In this document: positions 1 to 4,594 of the stretch, in pieces
Position numbering within the stretch: the stretch's first letter is position 1
Layout of the letters: each line of letters opens with the position of its first letter
DNA from: Pseudomonadota bacterium
GTDB taxonomy: Bacteria; Pseudomonadota; Gammaproteobacteria; Burkholderiales; SG8-39
Reading direction: 5' to 3'
Assembly (NCBI GenBank): GCA_021848555.1
Contig: JAJZUN010000276.1
Location: 1 to 5,034 of the forward strand
DNA length: 5,034 bases
The notes under the pieces: generated by a model
What the model saw: only the letters and a program-made list of their open reading frames with translations
Databases searched by the model: none
Told to the model about the DNA's origin: nothing
Translations under genes and position numbers: made by a program

Positions 1-1000
1 CCAGTTCGCCGGTGAAGTTGTCGCCCCAGGCGAGCACGGTGCCGTCGGTTTTCAGCGCCACGGTGTGATACACCGCCGCCGCCACGGCGCTGTAGCCGCT
101 GCCGATTTGCACCGGCGCGTGCCGGCTGGTGACGCTGCCGTCGCCGAGCTGGCCGTAACCGTTCCAGCCCCAGGCCCACAGGCTGCCGTCGGTTTTCAGC
201 GCCACCGTATGGATCAGTCCGGCCGCGACGGCGCTGTAGCCGCTGCCGACCTGAACCGGGGTATTGCGCTGGGTGGTCGTGCCGTCGCCCAGTTCGCCCG
301 AGCCGTTGTCCCCCCAGGCCCACAGCGTGCCGCCGGATTTCACCGCCACCGAATGCACGAAGCCCGCCGCCACGGCGACAAAATCGCTGTCACTGCCGAT
401 TTGCACCGGTGCATTGCGCTGCGTGGTCGTGTTGTCGCCGAGCTGGCCGCGGTAGTTGAATCCCCAGGCCCACAGCGTGCCGTCGGTCTTGATCGCCAGG
501 GTGTGGAATCTGCCTGCCGCTATCGCCGCATAGTAGTCCGTGCCGATTCGCACCGGCGCGTAGCGGTTCGTGTTCGTGCCGTCGCCCAACTGGCCGTAGT
601 AGTTGTCCCCCCAGGCCCACAGGCTGCCGTCGAATTTCAGCGCCACGGTGTGCGCCTGCCCCGCCGCCACGGCGCGGTAGCCGCTGCCGATTCGCACCGG
701 CGTATTGCGATCGGTGGCGCTGGCGTCGCCCAGTTGACCGTAGGCGTTCCAGCCCCAGGCCCACAGGCTGCCGTCCAGTTTCAGCGCCACCGTGTGCCCG
801 CCTTCCACCTCCACCAGGAATTGCCCGCCGCCGGCCGCGACGGCGGCGTAGCCGCTTCCGACCTGTGCCGGGATGGTGCGATCGGTGGTCGTGGCATCGC
901 CCAGTTGGCCCCGGTAGTTGCTGCCCCAGGCGCGCAGGCTGCCGTCGGACGCGAGGGCCAGGGTGTGATCGGCCCCCGCGGCGATCGCCGCGCCGGGCAG
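1..1000 (-). repeat. Tandem RCC1 repeats, seven visible units
   Basis: The C-terminal coding part is a tandem repeat. The CCCCAGG block encoding the W-G core (plus-strand view) recurs at 24, 168, 312, 462, 609, 753 and 924. Spacings are therefore 144, 144, 150, 147, 144 and 171 bp, so the basic unit is 48 codons. RCC1 units are typically about 50 residues and seven make one propeller, so the visible set is near a full ring; more may lie beyond the edge. The 171-bp interval carries a 9-residue insertion. Stretches such as the coding for SLWAWGWN are almost identical between units. Confidence 0.88.
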
Positions 1001-2074
1001 CGAGGCCATGCCGGCCAGGGCGACGCTGTGCGGGCTGCCGCTGGCGTCGCTGCTGACGCTCAGAGCGCCGGTGCGTGCGCCGCCTGAACTCGCGGTAAAC
1101 GTGACGGAGATGGTGCAGGTGGCGGCGCTCGCCAGCGTCGTGCCGCAGGTGTTGTTGCTCTGGGCGAAATCGGGACTGACGGAAATACCGCTGATATTGA
1201 GCGTCGTCCCGCCGGAGTTCTTCAGGGTTACGGTCTGCGCCACGCTGGCAGCGCCGAGCCTGATGAAGGCGAGGCTGCCCGGCGACAACCTCACCGCGGG
1301 CGGCGAATCCGCCACCGTACCCGGTGCCTGGGAGGTGGGATGGCCGCCGTTGCCGCCGGTGTTGGTGGCTATACAACCGCTGGTCGTCACTATCCTGAGC
1401 AAAGTGCCGCTATTGCTCGCGCCGTCGAGTACATGTTCGTTCGCCACACCGTTGGTCGTGCCGTCCGCAAGCGAGGCCGGCTGCGTCACGGCCGAAAACT
1501 GCCTGACCGTCACCGACAGGGGCACCGTCGCGCAATCACCGGCAAGGTCGCGCAGGGTCTTCAGCCCGACCAGTTGCGCCTGCCTGCCCGCACCCGCGGG
1601 AGAAAACACGATCACCGGCGCGTTGACGCGGTCCGTTCCCTGGGGAACGGTAAAGCTGGCGAACAGCGTTTTGCCGTCCGCACTGACGCCGACCGCAGTC
1701 GCGTTCTGCACCACGCCGTAGCCGGTGCTGTCGCGCAATTGCACCATGGCCGGATTAATCGCCGTGGCCGCGTCCCAGTTTGTGACGCTGTTAGCTAACG
1801 GGGTCGGCGTCGGGCTGCCAACCGTCGCGGGATCGATCAGTTGCAGTTGTACCTGAAACGTCTGCGCCTGAAGGGTCGCATCGATGGCGTTTTGAAACAG
1901 ATAGGTGATGACGGGAGAACTGACTTGCTGCGCATCCGAAGTGATACCCAGCCCCGCCACCACGGCCGAGGACGGCTGGATGCTGCCGGCACAGGCGATG
2001 CCGGCGGCGAGCGCGGCCAGCAAGCCAGTCGCCCAGATGCGAAGTCGGCTACGCACCGCTGAATCCCCCGTCAT
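1..2074 (-). CDS. Exported RCC1-repeat (beta-propeller) protein with ASH-like domain, 3' end beyond left edge
   Basis: One uninterrupted frame of 691 codons runs from ATG at 2074 off the left edge. Residues 8-29 form a signal peptide (RSRLRI, then [12 protein letters not shown]) with a likely signal peptidase I site after Ala29 (A-C-A). Residues 32-262 match no family I recognise. Residues about 263-356 look like an ASPM/SPD-2/Hydin 'choice-of-anchor D' beta-sandwich, with VTLKNSGG, a NNTCGTTL...TCTISVTF core and a closing SVALAGMA. From about 357 onward there are at least seven RCC1-type repeats built on [14 protein letters not shown] and G-Q-L-G-D. The inferred product is a secreted or surface beta-propeller that binds a partner; no enzyme motif is visible. 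An in-frame TAA lies just upstream of the ATG. A GTG at 2056 has a better ribosome-binding site (GGGGGA, 7-nt spacer) and is an equally credible start, keeping the signal peptide. Family call is secure; partner and final length are unknown. Confidence 0.9.
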   Translation of the reverse strand, partial: MTGDSAVRSRLRIWATGLLAALAAGIACAGSIQPSSAVVAGLGITSDAQQVSSPVITYLFQNAIDATLQAQTFQVQLQLIDPATVGSPTPTPLANSVTNWDAATAINPAMVQLRDSTGYGVVQNATAVGVSADGKTLFASFTVPQGTDRVNAPVIVFSPAGAGRQAQLVGLKTLRDLAGDCATVPLSVTVRQFSAVTQPASLADGTTNGVANEHVLDGASNSGTLLRIVTTSGCIATNTGGNGGHPTSQAPGTVADSPPAVRLSPGSLAFIRLGAASVAQTVTLKNSGGTTLNISGISVSPDFAQSNNTCGTTLASAATCTISVTFTASSGGARTGALSVSSDASGSPHSVALAGMASLPGAAIAAGADHTLALASDGSLRAWGSNYRGQLGDATTTDRTIPAQVGSGYAAVAAGGGQFLVEVEGGHTVALKLDGSLWAWGWNAYGQLGDASATDRNTPVRIGSGYRAVAAGQAHTVALKFDGSLWAWGDNYYGQLGDGTNTNRYAPVRIGTDYYAAIAAGRFHTLAIKTDGTLWAWGFNYRGQLGDNTTTQRNAPVQIGSDSDFVAVAAGFVHSVAVKSGGTLWAWGDNGSGELGDGTTTQRNTPVQVGSGYSAVAAGLIHTVALKTDGSLWAWGWNGYGQLGDGSVTSRHAPVQIGSGYSAVAAAVYHTVALKTDGTVLAWGDNFTGEL

Positions 2075-2142
2075 CCGCAGTTACGCCGCTCGCCCGGAAT
2101 CGGGGGCAAGCAGCCGCGCGGCGGACCAATGGATTCAGCGGT
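2055..2142 (-). repeat. 12-bp perfect inverted repeat over the RCC1 gene start (possible mRNA hairpin)
   Basis: ACCGCTGAATCC at 2055-2066 is the exact reverse complement of GGATTCAGCGGT at 2131-2142, with 64 nt between. Read as minus-strand RNA, the 5' arm lies in the leader and the 3' arm covers the end of the GGGGGA site and abuts or overlaps the GTG at 2056; ATG 2074 would sit in the loop. The loop has further pairing potential, e.g. CCCG-GAAT-CGGG at 2094-2105. It could limit translation initiation. The repeat is seen; the role is inferred. No flanking target duplication was seen, so a mobile element is less likely. Confidence 0.5.
2057..2069 (-). promoter_or_regulatory. Shine-Dalgarno-like site favouring a GTG start for the RCC1 gene
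   Basis: On the minus strand GGGGGA (2069-2064) lies 7 nt before GTG at 2056. The in-frame ATG at 2074 has no comparable site. The start may therefore be GTG, giving a protein six residues shorter with the basic VRSRLRI before the hydrophobic core. Part of this site lies in the arm of an inverted repeat. Confidence 0.45.
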
Positions 2143-2214
2143 TTCATTTACCTTCTGCTCTTGTGGCCTTGGTCATCACGCGCCGCGATGCTGGCGCTTG
2201 GACTCGCCCGGAAT
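2089..2214. repeat. 12-bp direct repeat in the divergent control region
   Basis: CTCGCCCGGAAT occurs at 2089-2100 and again at 2203-2214, 114 bp apart, flanking the upstream arm of the inverted repeat. It may be a repeated protein-binding site or the trace of an old small duplication. The flanking bases do not continue the match. Confidence 0.4.
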
Positions 2215-2349
2215 TCACCGGATTTATCCATACGGCGCAAATACTTACCCCCTACTCTTACACCATAAACCATTATGGGCATAGGGGCAATCGGACAAAC
2301 GGCCTGAGCGGGCATTACTTCACACCCCATGACCTGGTCGTACAAGTTA
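2143..2349. other. Intergenic region between divergent RCC1 gene and toxin-antitoxin operon
   Basis: About 200 bp with no gene I can support. It is less GC-rich than its surroundings, mainly at 2215-2300, as expected for a promoter region. The RCC1 promoter must lie here or nearby. The best minus-strand match I find is weak: TTGCCC (2289-2284), 17-nt spacer, TATGGT (2266-2261), four of six consensus bases each. The nested palindromes at 2249-2287 fall in the same place. Confidence 0.4.
2249..2287. promoter_or_regulatory. Nested palindromes, possible operator
   Basis: Inner inverted repeat CCATAA-ACCA-TTATGG at 2263-2278 lies inside an outer pair CCCCTA (2249-2254) and TAGGGG (2282-2287). The two centres differ by about 2.5 bp, so they are nearly but not exactly nested. 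The site overlaps the weak candidate promoter of the RCC1 gene. It could bind a dimeric regulator. There is no T-run, so a terminator is unlikely. Confidence 0.3.
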
Positions 2350-2378
2350 TTGACTGATTAGCACCTGTATATCATACT
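2350..2378 (+). promoter_or_regulatory. Sigma-70-type promoter of the toxin-antitoxin operon
   Basis: A -35 box TTGACT (2350-2355, five of six consensus bases) and a -10 box CATACT (2373-2378, four of six) are separated by the ideal 17 bp. Transcription should start near 2385, giving a leader of about 24 nt before the antitoxin ATG. The location directly ahead of the operon and the overlap with palindromes support it. Confidence 0.6.
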
Positions 2379-2397
2379 GACCGATATGGTCATATCG
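2367..2397 (+). promoter_or_regulatory. Autoregulatory operator of the toxin-antitoxin operon
   Basis: Three palindromes overlap the -10 box and expected start site: GTAT-ATC-ATAC (2367-2377), TGACC-GATAT-GGTCA (2378-2392) and CGATATG-GT-CATATCG (2382-2397, perfect 7-bp arms). Phd/YefM antitoxins are known to bind palindromes across their own promoter, more tightly with toxin. Binding by the downstream antitoxin is therefore the likely role, though which palindrome is the true site is not settled. Confidence 0.6.
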
Positions 2398-2400
2398 ATT

Positions 2401-2405
2401 GGAAG
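2401..2405 (+). promoter_or_regulatory. Ribosome-binding site of the antitoxin gene
   Basis: GGAAG lies 3 nt before ATG at 2409 (GGA core 5 nt away). It is a short-spaced but plausible Shine-Dalgarno match and supports this start. Confidence 0.45.
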
Positions 2406-2408
2406 ACT

Positions 2409-2702
2409 ATGATTACCGAAACCAGCGCAGTCAACTTCAGACAGAACCTGGGCGAAATGCTGAGTCAGGTGCAGTATCGCCACGATAGCGTGGTCATCAA
2501 CAAGGACGGCAAGCCCGTCGCGGCGCTGGTCGATGCGCGCCTGTTCGAGCGCATACGCCGCATGCAGGATCGCTTCGACGCGCTATGCCTGCGCATCGAG
2601 GCCGGCTTTGCGACTGTGGCGCAAGCGCAGGGGATTGCCGAAATCGAGGCAGCCGTCAAACTCGAACGAAAGCGGGCGCGCGCGACAGCCAAGACGCGCT
2701 GA
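2409..2702 (+). CDS. Phd/YefM-family antitoxin
   Basis: A 97-residue protein whose first half fits the Phd/YefM antitoxin fold: an early T-S-A-V-N-F-R-Q-N-L segment, then Q-Y-R-H-D-S-V-V-I-N-K-D-G-K-P-V-A-A-L-V (about 22-41), the usual strand-turn-strand before a helix. In this family the N-terminal half dimerises and binds operator DNA, while the C-terminal tail wraps the toxin. Here residues about 50-97 are predicted helical, ending in a Lys/Arg-rich stretch (KLERKRARATAKTR), more basic than many antitoxin tails. It is the first gene of a two-gene operon with a PIN toxin 6 nt downstream, behind a promoter overlapped by palindromes, which fits autorepression. Family membership is confident; pairing with the PIN gene is inferred from gene order and is typical. 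Confidence 0.9.
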   Translation: MITETSAVNFRQNLGEMLSQVQYRHDSVVINKDGKPVAALVDARLFERIRRMQDRFDALCLRIEAGFATVAQAQGIAEIEAAVKLERKRARATAKTR

Positions 2703-2708
2703 GCCGCC

Positions 2709-3140
2709 ATGGCCGCGCTGCGCGTGGTGCTCGATACGAACGTGCTGCTCTCCGGCATCGCTTATCCCGCGAGTGTGCCGGGCAGGATCCTCGCGGCCTG
2801 GCGCCACGGTTCGGTCGAAGTGCTGCTTTCGACTTACATACTCGACGAGCTGCGGTGCGTGCTGCCGCGGCTGGCGCAGCGTCACGGTTTGACATCGGCG
2901 GAGATCGACGACCTGGTGGATGCGCTATCCATACAGGCCGAAGTCGTCGAGCCGCTGCCGCAGGCAGAACCCGCCCTGCGTGACATCGATGACCAGCCTG
3001 TGCTGGGCACTTTGCTCGCAGCACTCAAGATATCGGCTGCCGACTACCTCATCACCGGTGACAAAGACTTGCTCGCGCTCTCTGACCGCTACCCCATCGT
3101 GGATCCGGCCCAGTTCTGGGCGACACACGCTGGACTGTAG
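2709..3140 (+). CDS. PIN-domain toxin (COG1569/TIGR00305-type putative ribonuclease)
   Basis: A 143-residue single PIN domain, normal length for the family. The acidic metal-binding residues are in order: Asp9 in LDTNVLLSG, Glu47 in ILDELRCVL, Asp94 or Asp95 in RDIDDQPVL, and Asp118/Asp120 in ITGDKDLLAL. PIN toxins use such residues to hold Mg or Mn and cut RNA, which blocks translation when the antitoxin is lost. All key acids are present, so it should be active. ATG at 2709 lies 6 nt after the antitoxin stop with only a weak ribosome-binding site, suggesting translational coupling that keeps toxin below antitoxin. A later start would remove the first strand ahead of Asp9, so this start is preferred. 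It resembles the 'putative toxin-antitoxin system toxin component, PIN family' group more than classical VapC. The actual RNA target cannot be read from sequence. Confidence 0.9.
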   Translation: MAALRVVLDTNVLLSGIAYPASVPGRILAAWRHGSVEVLLSTYILDELRCVLPRLAQRHGLTSAEIDDLVDALSIQAEVVEPLPQAEPALRDIDDQPVLGTLLAALKISAADYLITGDKDLLALSDRYPIVDPAQFWATHAGL

Positions 3141-3159
3141 GCACCGAAGATCCGCTGGC

Positions 3160-3176
3160 AGCGCATCTGTTGCGCT
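3160..3176. terminator. Small hairpin between convergent genes, possible weak terminator
   Basis: AGCGCA (3160-3165), loop TCTGT, TGCGCT (3171-3176) form a perfect 6-bp stem in the 39-bp gap between the toxin stop and the kinase stop. On the plus strand a short T-run appears only at 3191-3195, 14 nt after the stem. On the minus strand none follows. It is not a textbook intrinsic terminator. Confidence 0.3.
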
Positions 3177-3179
3177 CTG

Positions 3180-4481
3180 CTAGCCGCCGCCTTTTTGCGC
3201 CAGTTCGAGAAACCGCGCATCGGCGTGCCGGATGCGATCGAGCAGGATGCGGATGAAGGCGCGGCCGAAGGCGGCCTTGAGTTCCGCGCTTGCATTGCGC
3301 AGCCCGGCGGCGGAAAGCTCGATCAGCACCAGCGGCGAGAGCGCGCGCACCGTGGCCGAGCGCACCGCAGCCCGCTCGTCGAGGAAAGCGATTTCTCCTA
3401 TGCATTCGCCCTCGCCCAGGCGGTTGAGCGTGGCGCCGTTGCGGCTGACCACGGTTTCGCCGCTGGCGATCAGGTACACGCTGTCGCCGGTGCTGCCCTC
3501 CTCCAACACCGTGTCCCCTTCGCGGAAATCCAGCCAGTCGCTCAGATGGATGGTCTCCCACAGCTGCGTGTCGGCGAAACCGCCGAAGAAAGGCAGCCGC
3601 CTCAGGGTATCGAAGCGCGCCGTGTCGAACAGCACCTCGTTGGGCCGGTCGAGTTGCGGCAGCGCGTTGCGCAGATCGTCGCAGAACGCCTGCCAGCTGT
3701 CGTAGCGCACCTGCGGGTCGGGATGGATGGCGCGGTGGACCACGAAGCGCAGCGCGTTCGGAATGTCCTTGCGCCGGTCTTCGATCGACACGTACTCGCC
3801 GGAGAGCTTCTGATTCAGCATGCTGTCGAACGTGTCCGCGGTAAACGGCAGGCTGCCGGTGAGCAGCTGATAGGCGACCACGCCGACCGCATAGATGTCG
3901 AGCTGGACATTCGGCGGCCAGTCGCGGAAATGCTCCGGCGGCATATAGGGCAGCGTGCCCACGTCGAACACCTGGGTCTCGTCGGATTTGGCGAAGTAGG
4001 CGGTGCCGAAATCCGCCACCTTCACGATGTGATCCGGCGCGACCATGATGTTGGTCGGCTTGATGTCCCGGTGCAGCAGGCCGAGCTTGTTGCCGTAGTC
4101 CAGGGCGTTGCACACCTTGTAGACGTCCTCGATCACCTGCTCCACCGGCAGCAGCGCACCGGGCCGCGCGTACTGCTTGAGCGTCCCGCCGCAGACATAC
4201 TCCATCACCAGGTAGCCGAAGGCCTCGGTGGTGCCGGCCTCGAACACCTCGACGATGTGCGGATGCTTGAGCTTGCCCGCAAGCCGCGTCTCGTTCATCC
4301 ACATCTTGCGCATGCGGTCGCCGACCTCGGGATCGTCGAGCAGCTTCAGGTTGGCGAGCTTGATCGCGACTTCGCGCTGCAGAAACGCGTCATAGGCGAG
4401 GTGCACCTCGCCCATGCCGCCTTCGCCCAGCAGGCCGCGGATCTCGAAGCGGGAACTGAAAACGTCCGGTGCAGCCGTCAT
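3180..4481 (-). CDS. Serine/threonine protein kinase with C-terminal cyclic-nucleotide-binding domain
   Basis: A 433-residue soluble protein with no membrane segment. Residues about 12-275 are a complete Hanks-type kinase: glycine loop GEGGMGEV (19-26), Lys41 in VAIK, likely helix-C Glu64, catalytic HRDIKPTN (137-144) with Asp139, Lys141 and Asn144, DFG (157-159), PPE (181-183) in place of APE, and LDIYAVGVV (194-202). All catalytic residues are present, so it should be active. Residues about 298-415 are a CRP/PKA-type cyclic-nucleotide domain with a phosphate-binding cassette, GEIAFLDE...RSATV (362-378): Glu363 for the ribose and Arg374 for the phosphate are kept, so ligand binding is likely. 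cAMP versus cGMP cannot be decided. The order is kinase first, opposite to eukaryotic PKG. ATG 4481 has GAGG 8 nt upstream. Substrate unknown; cytosolic nucleotide-controlled phosphorylation is inferred. Confidence 0.93.
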   Translation of the reverse strand: MTAAPDVFSSRFEIRGLLGEGGMGEVHLAYDAFLQREVAIKLANLKLLDDPEVGDRMRKMWMNETRLAGKLKHPHIVEVFEAGTTEAFGYLVMEYVCGGTLKQYARPGALLPVEQVIEDVYKVCNALDYGNKLGLLHRDIKPTNIMVAPDHIVKVADFGTAYFAKSDETQVFDVGTLPYMPPEHFRDWPPNVQLDIYAVGVVAYQLLTGSLPFTADTFDSMLNQKLSGEYVSIEDRRKDIPNALRFVVHRAIHPDPQVRYDSWQAFCDDLRNALPQLDRPNEVLFDTARFDTLRRLPFFGGFADTQLWETIHLSDWLDFREGDTVLEEGSTGDSVYLIASGETVVSRNGATLNRLGEGECIGEIAFLDERAAVRSATVRALSPLVLIELSAAGLRNASAELKAAFGRAFIRILLDRIRHADARFLELAQKGGG

Positions 4482-4585
4482 GCCATCGACCTCGGCATTG
4501 TTGCCCCGCGCGCGCCCGCATGGCCCTTGCCCGCGGCCGGCGCCAACGCTCGATACCTGCGGAACTTCTCTGCCTTGCTCTTCAT
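4478..4585 (-). CDS. Possible 35-residue basic small ORF overlapping the kinase start
   Basis: ATG at 4585 opens 35 codons (beginning MKSKAEKFRRYRALAP, rich in Lys, Arg, Ala and Gly) and stops with TGA that overlaps the kinase ATG in the classic ATGA arrangement. Such overlap often means translational coupling, so this could be a leader peptide that feeds ribosomes to the kinase. Against it: no clear ribosome-binding site, no family match, and short ORFs arise often by chance in GC-rich DNA. It is also in frame with the upstream gene's TAG at 4595, so it could be a decayed or read-through tail of that protein. Confidence 0.25.
   Translation of the reverse strand: MKSKAEKFRRYRALAPAAGKGHAGARGATMPRSMA
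4490..4493 (-). promoter_or_regulatory. Ribosome-binding site of the kinase gene
   Basis: GAGG on the minus strand, 8 nt before ATG 4481, is the best Shine-Dalgarno match near this start. The protein begins a few residues before the kinase fold, so the start is well supported. Confidence 0.55.
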
Positions 4586-4594
4586 TTCAGCTAG

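Noticed and set aside
1..1000. Regularly spaced repeats that could suggest a CRISPR-like array
   Set aside because: The 144-bp period is in frame and codes for RCC1 blades; there are no short identical repeats with unique spacers.
65..1087. A 340-codon open frame on the plus strand with a repetitive product
   Set aside because: The repetition only mirrors the RCC1 repeats on the opposite strand, which match a real family in continuous frame.
390..1376. A 328-codon minus-strand frame in the RCC1 region
   Set aside because: It is another frame of the same strand, very Arg/Gly-rich, and has no domain; the true frame runs from 2074 to the edge.
2055..2142. The 12-bp inverted repeat as ends of a small mobile element
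   Set aside because: No target-site duplication at the flanks and one arm lies inside coding sequence; a hairpin or regulator site fits better.
2148..2345. A 65-codon minus-strand ORF in the divergent intergenic region
   Set aside because: No ribosome-binding site, no family match, and it covers the likely control region of the RCC1 gene; chance ORF is more likely, although a small peptide cannot be excluded.
1905..2357. A 150-codon plus-strand ORF across the RCC1 start and the intergenic region
   Set aside because: Half lies antisense to the signal-peptide region of the RCC1 gene and the product has no domain or sensible composition.
2409..3140. Toxin-antitoxin operon as part of a larger mobile island
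   Set aside because: No integrase, transposase, attachment-site repeat or clear composition change was seen beyond the AT-richer promoter.
3052..4302. A 416-codon minus-strand frame overlapping the kinase
   Set aside because: Arg-rich alternative frame that also crosses into the toxin gene; no family features.
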